From Acidobacteriota bacterium (lineage in GTDB: Bacteria > Acidobacteriota > Polarisedimenticolia > JACPZX01), in contig JACPZX010000035.1 in the NCBI GenBank assembly GCA_016195325.1, positions 1 to 45,537 of the forward strand: DNA of 45,537 nt, read 5' to 3'. The notes below the pieces were generated by a model, which was not told where the DNA came from, did not search any database, and saw nothing but the letters and a program-made list of their open reading frames with translations. The position numbers and the translations under genes are program-made. Positions 26,832 through 37,005 of this stretch are shown in pieces (within the stretch, counting starts at the first letter, position 1; every line of letters begins with the position of its first letter).

Positions 26832-28376
26832 ATGACACTCGCGACGCGACGCGCCCGCCTCGTTCCCCTGCTCCTCGCCGTCGCCGCCGCGGCGACCGGC
26901 CTCCCTTCGCCCGCCGTCGCCCGCGAGATCTCGCACTCGCAGGAGCTCAAGGCGCGCACCTTCAGCCTGATGAGCGACGGCATCAACGCCTACAAGAGGG
27001 GCGAGGCGAAGAAGGCGATCGAGCTGCTGTCGCACGTCGCCGACGTCGCGATGAACTCGTTCCGGGCGCACTACTTCCTGGGGCTCGCCTTCAAGCTCGA
27101 CCGGCAGTACTCGAAGGCGATCGACCCGATCACCTTCGCCCTCGAGCTCGATCCGACGAACATGCAGGCCCACGTGGATCTCGGCGACTGCTACCTCCGC
27201 CGCGGCGACTCCGACGAGGCGCTGGCCGAGTACCAGCGGGCCCTCGCCATCCAGGCGAACTTCGCCCCCGCGTGGGACGGCCTCGCGCGCGCCGCGCAGG
27301 ACACCGGCGACGACGAGAAGGCGGAGGAGAACTTCAAGAAGGCCATCGCCATGAACCCGGGGTTCCCCGACGCGTCGCTCAACCTCGGGGATCTCTACCT
27401 GAGGAAGAACCGCCTCGACGAGGCGACGACGCTCTTCCTCAAGGCGATCGGCGTCCGGCCGGATTTCGCGGCCGCGTACAACCGGCTGGGCGTCGCGTAC
27501 GCGCGCCAGAGGCTGGTGAACGAGGCGATCGCGGCGCTCCGGAAGGCGGCGCAGCTCGAGCAGGGAAGCCCCTGGCATCCCTACACGATCGGCGTCATCG
27601 AGATGGAGTTCGACTCGCTGAGCGAGGCGGGGCGCGACTTCGACGCGGCCATCTCGCTCGATCGGAACTACCTCGAGGCGTACGCCGCGAAGGCGAGGCT
27701 CTTCCGCCGGCTCGGCGATTTCGACGCGGCCACGCGCCTCCTCGACGAGGCGCTCACCCGCCCGTCCGAGGACGAGAAGCTCAAGCGCGACATCGCCGAT
27801 CTGCGCGCGTCGATGGCCGCCGAGGGGCAGGCTCTCAGGAGCCTGACCCGGAAGGCGGACGACGGCACCGCGGTTCCGGACGACCTGCGATCGCTCGCGA
27901 GGCTGAGGGCCGAGATGGGGGACTACGCGGGAGCCGCGGCGGCCCTCAAGGCGGCGCGCGCGGCGTCGGGATCGGCGGACGGGGCGGCCGATTCCCCGGC
28001 GGACGCGTTCGCGCTCGGGTACGACCTCCTCCGGGCCAGCCTCTACGAGGAGGCGGAGGGGGCCTTTCGCACCCTTCGCGAGCGCAAGCCCGCGAGCGTG
28101 GCGGTGACGATCGACCTGGCCCTGGCGCTGCAGGGGCAGGGGAAAAACGCCGCGGCGGAAGGGGTCCTCGAGGATGCGGTGCGCCTGGCGCCGAACGATA
28201 CGACGGCGCTCCTCGCCCTGGGCAACGCCTACATCATCAACGGCCGGTACGACGCGGCCGCCGGCGTCCTCGAGAAGGCGATCGGGCTGTCCACGACGTT
28301 CGAGGGGCGGCCGCGCGCCGAGACGATTCTCAAGATGCTGCGGGCTCACGGCGCGCCCGCCTCAGGGACGCGATGA
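26832..28376 (+). CDS. Secreted tetratricopeptide-repeat protein
   Basis: A 514-residue protein from the ATG at 26832; an upstream ATG at 26757 would run antisense into the M48 gene. Residues 1-30 form a signal peptide (LVPLLLAVAAAATGLPSPAVA). The rest is about a dozen TPR units, for example AHYFLGLAFKLDRQYSKAI, AHVDLGDCYLRRGDSDEALA, AYNRLGVAYARQRLVNEAIA and ALLALGNAYIINGRYDAAAG. A charged linker at about residues 345-400 divides two TPR blocks. TPRs mediate protein contacts, here probably in the periplasm. The stop overlaps the VWFA gene start by four bases, so the two are likely partners, as TPR plus VWA pairs often are. Confidence 0.9.
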   Translation: MTLATRRARLVPLLLAVAAAATGLPSPAVAREISHSQELKARTFSLMSDGINAYKRGEAKKAIELLSHVADVAMNSFRAHYFLGLAFKLDRQYSKAIDPITFALELDPTNMQAHVDLGDCYLRRGDSDEALAEYQRALAIQANFAPAWDGLARAAQDTGDDEKAEENFKKAIAMNPGFPDASLNLGDLYLRKNRLDEATTLFLKAIGVRPDFAAAYNRLGVAYARQRLVNEAIAALRKAAQLEQGSPWHPYTIGVIEMEFDSLSEAGRDFDAAISLDRNYLEAYAAKARLFRRLGDFDAATRLLDEALTRPSEDEKLKRDIADLRASMAAEGQALRSLTRKADDGTAVPDDLRSLARLRAEMGDYAGAAAALKAARAASGSADGAADSPADAFALGYDLLRASLYEEAEGAFRTLRERKPASVAVTIDLALALQGQGKNAAAEGVLEDAVRLAPNDTTALLALGNAYIINGRYDAAAGVLEKAIGLSTTFEGRPRAETILKMLRAHGAPASGTR

Positions 28377-29560
28377 GGCGCGCCCGGCTCCGCATCGTCG
28401 AGATGGCCGTCGCCACCCTGCTGTCCGTGGCCGTGGCGGCAGCGCTCGGGCTCGCCGCCCGCGCCGCGGAAATCGCTCCGACGCGGTTCACGCTGCGGAT
28501 CACGGAGCCCGCGCATGGGGACTTCGTCTTCGGCAAGGTCAAGATCGTCGCCGACGTGAAGTCGAAGGAGGAGATCCCGGGGCTGAGGGTCGAGTTCTCC
28601 GTCGGGGGGAAGCTGATCTTCATCGACCGCGAGCCGCCGTTCGAGTGCTTCCACGAGTTCGGGGATCAGCCGAAATCGTGGGTGATCGAGGCGAAGGCGG
28701 TCACCCCCGACGGCGTGACCGTCACCGACACCGTCGTCACCCGCAAGCTCGAGATCAGCTATCGCGAGATGGTCGACCGCGTCGTCGTCGCGGCCACCGT
28801 GATGGACGCGAACAACGCCTTCCTCCCGAACCTGACGAAGGCCGACTTCGTCCTGACCGAGGACGGCGTGGCGCAGGACATCCTCGAGTTCGGCGCCGAG
28901 ACGCGCCCGATCACGCTCGGCGTCCTCATCGACACGTCGGGAAGCATGAAGGAGAGGATCGGCGCGGTGCAAGTGGCGGCGAAGGACTTCGTCAACACGG
29001 TGCGCCCCGAGGATCGCGCCTTCATCGTCGATCTCGACGAGAACGTGTTCCTCCTCCAGGATCTCACGAGCGACCACGCCCTGCTCAAGACCGCGATCGA
29101 GGGGACCGACGCGGACGGCGGCACCGCCATCTACGACGCCCTCTACGTCTCCTACTACAAGATGAAGAAGATCGACGGGAGGAAGGCGATCGCCCTCCTC
29201 ACCGACGGGGACGACACGAGCAGCAAGTTCTCGTTCCAGAGGGTCACGGAGCTGACGCGCACGAACGACGTCATCATCTACCCGATCGGGCTGGGCGCGT
29301 CGGTGATGGACATCGGGATCCGCGGGACCCTCAAGCAGCTCGCGGACGACACCGGGGGGCGCGCGTTCTTCCCGAAGAACGCGAGCGACCTCAAGGGCGT
29401 GTACGACGCGATCGCCACCGATCTGCGCAGCCAGTACTACATCACGTACTCCCCGAAGAATCAGGCCCTCGACGGCAAGTGGCGCGCCATCAAGCTCGAA
29501 TGCCGCACTCCCGACGTGCACGTGAAGACGCGCCGCGGCTACTACGCGGTCAAGCATTGA
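28373..29560 (+). CDS. Secreted VWFA-domain protein (acidobacterial type)
   Basis: A 395-residue protein with a signal peptide (MAVATLLSVAVAAALGLAARAA, about residues 11-32). Residues 37-130 look like an immunoglobulin-type or FN3-like segment (PAHGDFVFGKVKIVADV). VVVAATVMDANNAFLPNLTKADF then leads into a von Willebrand A domain at about 175-360, with the MIDAS motif DTSGSM, GGTAIYDALY and LLTDGDDTSS. This layout matches the VWFA-related proteins abundant in Acidobacteria. The C-terminal KTRRGYYAVKH is typical of that group. The domain binds a divalent metal and a ligand; the partner is unknown. It overlaps both neighbours by four bases. Confidence 0.92.
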   Translation: MRRARLRIVEMAVATLLSVAVAAALGLAARAAEIAPTRFTLRITEPAHGDFVFGKVKIVADVKSKEEIPGLRVEFSVGGKLIFIDREPPFECFHEFGDQPKSWVIEAKAVTPDGVTVTDTVVTRKLEISYREMVDRVVVAATVMDANNAFLPNLTKADFVLTEDGVAQDILEFGAETRPITLGVLIDTSGSMKERIGAVQVAAKDFVNTVRPEDRAFIVDLDENVFLLQDLTSDHALLKTAIEGTDADGGTAIYDALYVSYYKMKKIDGRKAIALLTDGDDTSSKFSFQRVTELTRTNDVIIYPIGLGASVMDIGIRGTLKQLADDTGGRAFFPKNASDLKGVYDAIATDLRSQYYITYSPKNQALDGKWRAIKLECRTPDVHVKTRRGYYAVKH

Positions 29561-30219
29561 CGATCGGGCTCGCCGCGCTCCTCGTCAGCCTGAAAGTGGC
29601 TTCCTGCGCGACCGCGGCGGTGCTCGTCCCCGGCGTCCTCCTCGGGTGGCTCCTCGCCCGGCGCGAGTTCCCGGGGAAGGGGATCGCCGAGACGATCGTC
29701 TCGCTGCCGCTCGTGCTGCCGCCGACGGCGGTCGGCTACATCCTCCTGAGCCTCCTCTCGATCGACGGGCCCCTGGGAGCCCGCGCGCTCGGGTTCGATC
29801 CCGATCTCCTCTTCACGTGGAAGGGGGCGGTGGTCGCCTCGGCGATCATGAGCCTGCCGCTCGTCGCGAGGACCGCGCGCGTCGCCTTCGAAGGCGTGGA
29901 CGTGAAACTCGAAGCGCTCGCCCGCACTCTGGGGATGTCGCAGGCAGAGGCGTTCTTCAGGGTCTCGATCCCGCTCGCGAAGCGCGGGCTGGCCGCCTCC
30001 GCGGTCCTCGGGTTCAGCCGCGCGCTCGGCGAGTTCGGGGCCACGGTGATCGTCGCGGGGAACATCCCCGGTCGGACACAGACCCTCGCCCTGGCCATCT
30101 TCAGCGAGATCCAGTCGGGGCGGGGCGAGGGGGCGAGAGGGCTCCTCGCCCTGACGACGCTCCTCGCCTTCGCGGGGATCTACGTGACCGAGCGGCTGCT
30201 GAGGCGCCGCCCCTCGTGA
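29557..30219 (+). CDS. modB: Molybdate ABC transporter permease
   Basis: A 220-residue inner-membrane permease with about five helices. The TTG start overlaps the VWFA stop. Typical ModB features are LVLPPTAVGYILLSLL at about 50-65, the EAA loop EALARTLGMSQAEAFFRVSIPLAKRG at about 112-137 that contacts ModC, and ALGEFGATVIVAGNIPGRTQT at about 158-178. It imports molybdate, or possibly tungstate, with ModC. Its stop overlaps the modC GTG. No periplasmic binding protein (ModA) lies next to it, although modA usually precedes modB. Confidence 0.93.
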   Translation: MTIGLAALLVSLKVASCATAAVLVPGVLLGWLLARREFPGKGIAETIVSLPLVLPPTAVGYILLSLLSIDGPLGARALGFDPDLLFTWKGAVVASAIMSLPLVARTARVAFEGVDVKLEALARTLGMSQAEAFFRVSIPLAKRGLAASAVLGFSRALGEFGATVIVAGNIPGRTQTLALAIFSEIQSGRGEGARGLLALTTLLAFAGIYVTERLLRRRPS

Positions 30220-31313
30220 CCGCCCGCCTCGACGTCCGCCTCGCGCTCCCGCTCGATCGCTTCCCCCTCGACGTCGCCTTCGAGGCCGAGACGGGCTGCC
30301 TCGGCCTCTTCGGCCCATCCGGGGCGGGGAAGACGGCGCTGCTCGAGTCGATCGCGGGGCTGAGGCGCGGCGCCCGCGGCAGGATCGCCCTCGGCGCGGC
30401 GACGTGGCTCGACTCGTCCCGGCGCCGGCTCGTCCCCCCGGAGGTCCGCGGCATCGGGTACGTGCCGCAGGACGCGCTCCTCTTCCCCCACTGGAACGTC
30501 ATGGGAAACGTGCTGGCCGGCGCCCGCCGTGCCTCCGGGGCCGCGGCATCCAGGATCGATCCCGAGCACGTCGTGGCGGTTCTCGATCTCGAGCCGCTCC
30601 GCCCGCGGGAGGTCGCGACTCTCTCCGGAGGGGAGAGGCAGCGCGTCGCGCTGGCCCGGGCGCTCTGCTCCGCCCCGGCGCTCCTGCTCCTCGACGAGCC
30701 CCTCGCGTCGATCGATCCGCAGCTCCGCGGGCGCATCCTCCATTACCTGCTGGCCGTCCGCGACGAGTTCCGGATCCCGACGATCTACGTCTCGCACGAC
30801 GCGACCGAGATCGCGGCCCTGTGCGGCGACGTGGTCGTCCTTCGCGAGGGGAGAATCGCGGCGCGCGGCGAGCCGTCGCGCGTCTTCGGTGAGGAATCGG
30901 ATCGCGCGGGGGTTCTGGGAAGCGACTACGAGAACATCCTCGACGTCACCGTGGAGGCGGTCGAGCCGGGGCGCGTGGTCGCGCGCCTGCCGGGAGGGGT
31001 GCGCCTGGCGCTCGCCTCGGCCGGCGGCGCGGCTCCCGGCTCCCGGGCGCTCGTCGGCATCCGGGCCGGGGATCTCCTCCTCGCCGTCGGCGAGACCTCG
31101 GGCCTGTCGGCGCGCAATGTCGTGGCCGGGACGATCGATCGGATCCGCGACGTCGGCGAGGGGACGCTCGTCTTCGTCGCGATCCCCGGAATCCCGGCGC
31201 CTCTCGTGGCGATGGTGACCGCGTCGGCCTCCGCCGCGATGGGGCTGAGGGGCGGGATGAGCGTCCACCTCGTGACCAAGGCTCAGTCCTGCCGCCTCCT
31301 CGCGGTGCGGTGA
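30216..31313 (+). CDS. modC: Molybdate ABC transporter ATP-binding protein
   Basis: A 365-residue ATPase. Walker A is FGPSGAGKTALLESIAG at about 34-50, the Q-loop GIGYVPQDALLFPHWNVMGN, the signature LSGGERQRVALARAL at about 132-146, Walker B ALLLLDEPLASID, and the switch His is in IYVSHDATEIAAL. The last 70 residues form a molybdate-binding MOP/TOBE domain (LSARNVVAGTIDRIRDVGEG). All motifs are intact. It is coupled to modB by a 4-base overlap. A 7-bp inverted repeat at 31319-31337 directly follows the stop. Confidence 0.95.
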   Translation: MTARLDVRLALPLDRFPLDVAFEAETGCLGLFGPSGAGKTALLESIAGLRRGARGRIALGAATWLDSSRRRLVPPEVRGIGYVPQDALLFPHWNVMGNVLAGARRASGAAASRIDPEHVVAVLDLEPLRPREVATLSGGERQRVALARALCSAPALLLLDEPLASIDPQLRGRILHYLLAVRDEFRIPTIYVSHDATEIAALCGDVVVLREGRIAARGEPSRVFGEESDRAGVLGSDYENILDVTVEAVEPGRVVARLPGGVRLALASAGGAAPGSRALVGIRAGDLLLAVGETSGLSARNVVAGTIDRIRDVGEGTLVFVAIPGIPAPLVAMVTASASAAMGLRGGMSVHLVTKAQSCRLLAVR

Positions 31314-31318
31314 CGCGT

Positions 31319-31337
31319 CACTCTTCAAACAAGAGTG
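31319..31337. repeat. Inverted repeat between modC and the next promoter
   Basis: CACTCTT at 31319-31325 and AAGAGTG at 31331-31337 form a perfect 7-bp dyad with loop CAAAC. It starts five bases after the modC stop and ends seven bases before a -35 element. It could be a weak terminator for modC or an operator for the promoter at 31345. No T-tract follows. Confidence 0.45.
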
Positions 31338-31344
31338 GAAGTCC

Positions 31345-31372
31345 TTGACTCACAGCGAAATGGCCGTATAAG
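31345..31372 (+). promoter_or_regulatory. Strong promoter for the beta-helix/MopE gene
   Basis: TTGACT at 31345-31350, a 16-base spacer and TATAAG at 31367-31372 match the sigma-70 consensus at 5 of 6 bases each. Transcription would start near 31379 and give a GC-rich leader of about 110 bases before the ATG at 31490. Confidence 0.6.
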
Positions 31373-31489
31373 TACCCTATTCGATTCGCTTGATCCACGG
31401 TGCTCGCGAGGGGCGAGCGCGGCGGGCAGGCCGCGCGGGCTGCGCTTCGGGAGCGCTCGGCGCCCCGGGGGCGCCTGAAAACAGAGGCC

Positions 31490-34400
31490 ATGAGAGATCA
31501 CGCGCGACCTCTCCGCTCCGAAGTGTACCCATCACGACCGTCCCGGGGGGCGGGGCTCGCCCTGGCCGCTCTTTCGTTTCTGTTCGCATGGACCGTCGCC
31601 TCCGCCGCCACCATCTACGTGAGCACCGCCACCTGCCCTGCGATCGGCTCCGGCTCGGCGGCCAGCCCCTACTGCCGGATCCAGGACGCCATCTGCGTCG
31701 GGGTCGCCGGGGACTTCGTGAGCGTCGCGCCGGGGACGTACACCGAAGCGATCCGCATGAGGCCCGGAGTGAGCGTCGTCTCCCAGGCGGGCGCGGCGAC
31801 GACGACGATCAACGCCGCGGGGAAGCCCTGCACCGACACAACCTTCTGCGCGAAGCGCCCCGGCACTCAGTGCTCCGTCGTCACCTTCGCGAGCGGCCAC
31901 ACCGCGACGACGGTTCTCGACGGCTTCACCATCACGGGCGGCGCGGGGCAGACGGTGACCGTTCCCTCCAATGTCATCGGCGGAGGGGGCGTCTACATCT
32001 TCAGCTCGCCGACGGTGCGGAACAACGTCATCCAGAACAACGTCATCCTCCAGGTCTCTCCGGCGCGGCCGGAATTCAGCGGCGCCGGCATCTACGTGTC
32101 GAAGGGCGCCCCGATCATCACGAACAACGTCATCACGGGGAACCGCGCCGTTCCTCCTGCGGGAACCTCGACCGGCGAGACGTACGGATATGGCGGCGGG
32201 ATCTACTCCAGCTTCGTGTCGACGCCGACGATCACCGGCAACACCATCCAGGGGAACCACGCCGGCGACCCGAACCTGGCCTTCTCGATCGGCGCCGGGG
32301 GAGGCATCGCGGTCACCGCGGGGGACCCGAACGCCCCGGTGCAGGCGACGGTCATCGATCGCAATCTCATCGCCGACAACATCGCGGACACGAACGGGGG
32401 GGGCGTCAGCATCGTCAGTGTCCCGGCGTCGGTGCGCCAGACGATTCTCAGCAACAACGTCATCGTCGGCAACAGCACGTACCGCGGCGCCGGCGTCTAC
32501 ACCTACATCAACGACAACAAGGTCGTGAACAACACGATCGTCGGCAACACGGCGCAGCAGGGGGGCGGCGTCTTCTCAGGCCTCAGCGACGTGACCCTCC
32601 CGACCGTGATATCGAACGACGTCATCACCGGGAACCTGCTGATGTTCGCCGGAACGGGCGGAGGCATCTACAAGCTGGACTTCGGAACCACGCCGAGCAC
32701 CAGCCTCGAGGCGAACGACGTCTTCGGCAATCAGAAGACCCAGGTGGGCGGGGATCTCGACGACCTCACCTTCTTCACGACGAACGGAAACATCAGCCTC
32801 AGTCCCTCCTACGTCAACGAGGGGGCGCGCGACTTCCACGTGAACCCGAACTCCCCCGTCATCGATCGCGCCCTCGCGTCGCGCGCCCCCGCGGTCGACA
32901 AGGACAACACCCTTCGCGGCTATGACGGCAACGGCGTCCCGAACTCGCCGCAGCCGGGGGACAACGACATCGGCGCCTACGAGTGGCGTCCCGCCTGCGT
33001 GCCGACCACCGAGATCTGCAACGGCCTCGACGACGACTGCAATGGCCAGATCGACGAGGGGAATCCCGGCGGGGGGCTCGCGTGCACGACGGGCGTTCCG
33101 GGCGTCTGCTCCGCGGGGACGACGAACTGCTCGGGCGGCGGCATCGTCTGCACCCAGAACATCCAGGCCTCGCCCGAGATCTGCGACGGCCTCGACAACA
33201 ACTGCAACGGTGCGGCCGACGAGGGGAATCCCGGCGGCGGCGGGGCGTGCGCCACGGGCCTTCCCGGCGTCTGCTCCGCGGGAACGAGCTTCTGCCAGGC
33301 GGGGGCCCTCGCCTGCGTGCAGAGCTCCCAGGCGACGGCCGAGGTCTGCGACGGCCTCGACAACAACTGCAACGGCGCCGTCGACGAGGGATTCCCGGAC
33401 ACCGACGGCGACGGCCTGGCGAACTGCGTCGACCCCGACATCGACAACGACGGCGCCATGAACGCCTTCGACTGCGCGCCGGCCGACCCGAGCGCATGGG
33501 GATCGCCCGTCGAGGTCGCCAACGTGCGCGCCGCAGGCGGCGCGCCCACCACGATCAGCTACGACCTCCAGAACATCGGCCCCGGCACGCACTACGAGAT
33601 CGTCTCCGGCCTCCTGAGCCGGACCGCGGCGACGCGCGGGTTCGAGGAGGATTTCTGCGTCGCCGCGGCGACCGCCGGAGGATCGTGGCAGGACGCGCGC
33701 CCCACCCCGCCGGTCAGGAACGGCTGGTACTACATGATCCGCGACGTCAACGTCTGCGGCACGAGCACCTACGGAACGCCGCTCCGCAACTCGCCTCGCT
33801 CGATCGGCGTGTGCGCAAACGGCATCCAGGACGTGGACGCCGACGGCTCGCCGTCGGACCTCGACTGCAACGACTCGAACCCGGCGATCTCGCCCCAGAG
33901 GCCCGAGATCTGCGACGGCCTCGACAACAACTGCAACGGCTCGGCCGACGAGGGGAACCCGGGTGGGGGCGTGGTGTGCGGCGTCTCCAACATCGGGGAC
34001 TGCCGGCTGGGGACGACCGCGTGCACCGGCGGGTCGATCGCCTGCGGGGGAGCGGTTCTCCCGGCCACCGAGGCGTGCGACGGACACGACAACAACTGCA
34101 ACGGAGCCGTCGACGAGGGATTCCCCGACACCGACGCCGACTCCATCGCGGACTGCGTCGATCCCGACATGGACAACGATGGCGTGCTCAACGCGTCGGA
34201 CTGCGCCCCCCTCGACGTCACGGCCTTCGGCGTTCCGACCGAGATCGCCACCATCACGATGCAGCCGGGGTCGCCGCCGCAGCTCGTCTGGACGAACCAG
34301 TCGATCGGATCGGGGACCCGGTACCAGCTCGCGACCGGAGAGATCACGCCCACCGGACATGTGAACTTCCCGGCGGGGACGTGCCTGCCGAGCGTCACGT

Positions 34401-34531
34401 CCTCTCCCGCCCCGCTCATCCCCGTGCCGCCGCTGAAGTCGGCGTACTATTACATGGTCCGCCCCGTGAACGCGTGCGGCGCCGCCACGTACGGGTCGCC
34501 GGCGAAGGATGCCCACCCGGACTGCCCGTAG
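31490..34531 (+). CDS. Secreted beta-helix protein with MopE-type metal-binding repeats
   Basis: A 1013-residue exported protein. ATG 31490 is preferred over 31400 because it places a normal signal peptide at residues 1-39 ([16 protein letters not shown]) with AGAGG just upstream. Residues 40-500 form a right-handed parallel beta-helix: repeated N-N-V-I-x-G-N turns such as [12 protein letters not shown] and [16 protein letters not shown]. Five copies of the MopE putative metal-binding motif follow, near residues 507, 562, 617, 804 and 860, of the form [17 protein letters not shown]. Two thrombospondin-3-like calcium segments ([19 protein letters not shown] at about 636; a copy at about 880) each precede a beta-sandwich-like unit ending in YYMIRDVN or YYYMVRPVN. 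The copper-binding MopE of Methylococcus shares the motif. Surface location and metal binding are inferred. Confidence 0.88.
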   Translation: MRDHARPLRSEVYPSRPSRGAGLALAALSFLFAWTVASAATIYVSTATCPAIGSGSAASPYCRIQDAICVGVAGDFVSVAPGTYTEAIRMRPGVSVVSQAGAATTTINAAGKPCTDTTFCAKRPGTQCSVVTFASGHTATTVLDGFTITGGAGQTVTVPSNVIGGGGVYIFSSPTVRNNVIQNNVILQVSPARPEFSGAGIYVSKGAPIITNNVITGNRAVPPAGTSTGETYGYGGGIYSSFVSTPTITGNTIQGNHAGDPNLAFSIGAGGGIAVTAGDPNAPVQATVIDRNLIADNIADTNGGGVSIVSVPASVRQTILSNNVIVGNSTYRGAGVYTYINDNKVVNNTIVGNTAQQGGGVFSGLSDVTLPTVISNDVITGNLLMFAGTGGGIYKLDFGTTPSTSLEANDVFGNQKTQVGGDLDDLTFFTTNGNISLSPSYVNEGARDFHVNPNSPVIDRALASRAPAVDKDNTLRGYDGNGVPNSPQPGDNDIGAYEWRPACVPTTEICNGLDDDCNGQIDEGNPGGGLACTTGVPGVCSAGTTNCSGGGIVCTQNIQASPEICDGLDNNCNGAADEGNPGGGGACATGLPGVCSAGTSFCQAGALACVQSSQATAEVCDGLDNNCNGAVDEGFPDTDGDGLANCVDPDIDNDGAMNAFDCAPADPSAWGSPVEVANVRAAGGAPTTISYDLQNIGPGTHYEIVSGLLSRTAATRGFEEDFCVAAATAGGSWQDARPTPPVRNGWYYMIRDVNVCGTSTYGTPLRNSPRSIGVCANGIQDVDADGSPSDLDCNDSNPAISPQRPEICDGLDNNCNGSADEGNPGGGVVCGVSNIGDCRLGTTACTGGSIACGGAVLPATEACDGHDNNCNGAVDEGFPDTDADSIADCVDPDMDNDGVLNASDCAPLDVTAFGVPTEIATITMQPGSPPQLVWTNQSIGSGTRYQLATGEITPTGHVNFPAGTCLPSVTSSPAPLIPVPPLKSAYYYMVRPVNACGAATYGSPAKDAHPDCP

Positions 34532-34608
34532 CGCCCCCCGGGATTTCCGAATCTTCCGGAAAACACAGGCCATCCCGCTGCGTACAGAATGGACCGGGAG
34601 GTGGCCGC

Positions 34609-37005
34609 ATGATCGGGCAGGACATCCGTTACGCCTTCAGGCAGCTCGCCCGGAGCCCCGGGTTCACCGGCGCCGTGGTCCTGACAATCGCCCTCGGCAT
34701 CGGGGCGAACACGGCGATCTTCACGGTCGTGAACGCGGTGATGCTGAAGCCGCTCCCGTTCGCGGCCCCCGATCGGCTCATGCAGGTCGCGGAGAGGAAC
34801 GACAAGCTGCACCTTCCGGTCTTCGGCGCGTCGGTCCTCAACTACCTGTCGTGGAAAGAGCAGGCGACGAGCTTCGAGGGCCTCGCGGCGATTGGCTTCG
34901 CCACGCTCAACCTCAGCGGGAAGGGGGAGCCGGAGCAGTTCACCGGAGCGTCGATGAGCCCCTCGCTCCTCTCCGTGCTCGGGCTGAAGCCCGTGGCCGG
35001 CCGCGGCTTCCGCGAAGGGGAGGACAAGCCCGGCGCCGCCCCCGTCGTCATGATCAGCGAAGGTCTCCTCAAGCGGCGCTTCGGCGCCGATCCGGCGCTC
35101 GTTGGCGGCACTCTCACGCTCAACGGCGTCAGCCGGACGGTCGTCGGCATCGCCCCGGCGGCGCTGGCGGTCATGACGGGCGGCGACATGTGGATCCCTC
35201 TGACGATAGACCCGGCGAACGAGAGGCGCCTCAACCACGTCATCCGCGTCGTCGGCCGCCTCAAGGACGGCGTGTCGGTCGATCAGGCGCAGGCCGAGAT
35301 GGACACCGTGGCGGCGCGCGTCGCCGCGCAGTTCCCCGAGATCACGGACTGGGGGATCCGCCTCGTCACCTTCTTCGACTGGTTCGTGAGCGCGCAGCTC
35401 CGGACGACACTCCTCGTGCTGCTCGGCGCCGTCGCGTGCGTGCTCCTCATCGCGTGCGCGAACGTCGCCAACCTCCTCCTCGCGCGCGCGGCCTCCCGGC
35501 AGAAGGAGATCGCCGTCCGGACGGCGATGGGGGCGAGCCGAAGCCGGCTCCTGCGCCAGTTTCTCGTGGAGAGCCTCGTCCTCTCCGGGCTCGGGGGGGG
35601 AGCCGGTCTGCTTCTCGCCGTCGGCGCCGTCTCCCTCATCAACGGGACCGTCGCGCCGAGCGTGCTGCCGATTCCCGAGGTGCGCGTCGACGCGACCGTC
35701 CTCCTCTTCGCCCTCGGCGCCACCGTTCTGACGGGCCTGCTCTTCGGCATCGTCCCGGCGTGGAGCCTCGCCACCTCCGACATCCACATGCTGCTCAAGC
35801 AGTCGGCCGCCGCCGCGACGGGGGGCGGCAGGGCGCGGGTGCGGAACGCCCTGGCGGGTGCGGAGCTCGCGCTCGCGACCGTTCTTCTCATCGGCGCCGG
35901 GCTCCTGGTGCAGTCCCTCGTCCAGCTCCGGCACGTCGCGCTCGGCTTCGAGCCCGACCATCTCCTGACGTTTCAGCTCTCGCTCCCCACCGCGCGCTAC
36001 CCGGCCCAGGCGAACTCGACGGCCTTCTACCGCGACCTCGTGACCTCGCTCGAAGCGCTCCCCGGCGTGAAGGGGGCGGCCGTCTCGAGCGGCGTCCCCT
36101 TCGGCTCGGGCAACTACACGACGACCCCCGTCGTGCCCCTCGGCAAGACCGCGCTCCCACGGGAGACCGCCGTCCCCGTGGACTGGCGTCTCGTCAGCTC
36201 CGGCTTCTGGAAGACGATGCAGATCCCGCTCCTTCGCGGCCGCACCTTCACCGATGCCGACGGCCCCGACGGGCCGTTTGTGATGATCGTGAGCCGGGCC
36301 ACGGCGGAGAAATTCTGGGGGAGCGAGGATCCGATCGGCAGGACGGTCCGGCGCGTCGGCGACAAGAAGGACTTCACCGTCGTGGGCGTCGTCGGCGATG
36401 TGCGCAACGTGGTGCTCAGCCAGGAGGCGCCGGCCATGTACTTCCCGGCGAGCTCGCGCGTGGCGGGGGTCATGGACGTCGTGGTGCGCACCGGGGGGCC
36501 CCCCGAGTCGGCTCTCGCGATCATCCGCGACAGGGTCCACCAGCTCGACACCGACCTCCCCGTGGCGACGGTGAGCTCGATGGATGAGCTGCTCGCGGCG
36601 AGCGCCGCCCAGCCGCGCCTCAACGCCGTCCTCCTCGCCCTCTTCGCCGGCGTGGCGGTGCTGGTCGCGGCGATCGGCATCTACGGCGTGCTCGCGTACT
36701 CCGTGACGCAGCGGACGCGCGAGATAGGCCTGCGCATGGCCCTCGGCGCACAGCCCCGGGGAGTCGTCCGCCTCATCGTCCGCGAGGGGATGTCCGTCGG
36801 CCTCACGGGGATCGGCGTCGGCCTCGTCGCCGCCCTCGGATTGAGCAGCCTCCTGACGAGCCTCGTCTTCGGCGTGCCGGTGCGCGATCCCGCCACCTTT
36901 GCGGCGGTGTCGGTCCTCCTCGCCGTCGTCGCGCTCGCGGCCTGCACGCTCCCCGCGCAGAGGGCCTCGCGCGTCGATCCGCTGGTCGCGCTCCGGGAGG
37001 AGTGA
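34609..37005 (+). CDS. Orphan duplicated FtsX/MacB-type permease (ADOP family)
   Basis: A 798-residue membrane protein; GGGAGGTGG lies upstream of the ATG at 34609. It opens with the ADOP hallmark [16 protein letters not shown], then the first helix [20 protein letters not shown], and a MacB-like periplasmic domain at about 50-265. Three helices around the FtsX core follow ([19 protein letters not shown], then [19 protein letters not shown]). After a second periplasmic domain comes a second FtsX core at about 680-795 ([20 protein letters not shown]), ending [11 protein letters not shown]. Proteins of this kind in Acidobacteria lack a neighbouring ATPase, as here. Their substrate is unknown. 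Its stop overlaps the next gene's start. Confidence 0.92.
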   Translation: MIGQDIRYAFRQLARSPGFTGAVVLTIALGIGANTAIFTVVNAVMLKPLPFAAPDRLMQVAERNDKLHLPVFGASVLNYLSWKEQATSFEGLAAIGFATLNLSGKGEPEQFTGASMSPSLLSVLGLKPVAGRGFREGEDKPGAAPVVMISEGLLKRRFGADPALVGGTLTLNGVSRTVVGIAPAALAVMTGGDMWIPLTIDPANERRLNHVIRVVGRLKDGVSVDQAQAEMDTVAARVAAQFPEITDWGIRLVTFFDWFVSAQLRTTLLVLLGAVACVLLIACANVANLLLARAASRQKEIAVRTAMGASRSRLLRQFLVESLVLSGLGGGAGLLLAVGAVSLINGTVAPSVLPIPEVRVDATVLLFALGATVLTGLLFGIVPAWSLATSDIHMLLKQSAAAATGGGRARVRNALAGAELALATVLLIGAGLLVQSLVQLRHVALGFEPDHLLTFQLSLPTARYPAQANSTAFYRDLVTSLEALPGVKGAAVSSGVPFGSGNYTTTPVVPLGKTALPRETAVPVDWRLVSSGFWKTMQIPLLRGRTFTDADGPDGPFVMIVSRATAEKFWGSEDPIGRTVRRVGDKKDFTVVGVVGDVRNVVLSQEAPAMYFPASSRVAGVMDVVVRTGGPPESALAIIRDRVHQLDTDLPVATVSSMDELLAASAAQPRLNAVLLALFAGVAVLVAAIGIYGVLAYSVTQRTREIGLRMALGAQPRGVVRLIVREGMSVGLTGIGVGLVAALGLSSLLTSLVFGVPVRDPATFAAVSVLLAVVALAACTLPAQRASRVDPLVALREE

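Noticed and set aside
33000-34200. Repeated [12 protein letters not shown]-coding units as a DNA repeat or CRISPR-like array
   Set aside because: The spacing is irregular and in frame. The similarity comes from protein motifs in one gene, not from a non-coding repeat array.
31532-34573. Several antisense frames opposite the beta-helix/MopE gene
   Set aside because: Low-complexity Arg/Val/Asp sequence without domains. The plus strand holds a clear signal peptide and recognisable repeats.
32983-34608. An upstream extension of the first ADOP frame through the MopE-motif region
   Set aside because: This stretch is the wrong frame of the MopE-motif gene. The ADOP N-terminal signature and a ribosome-binding site mark the start at 34609.
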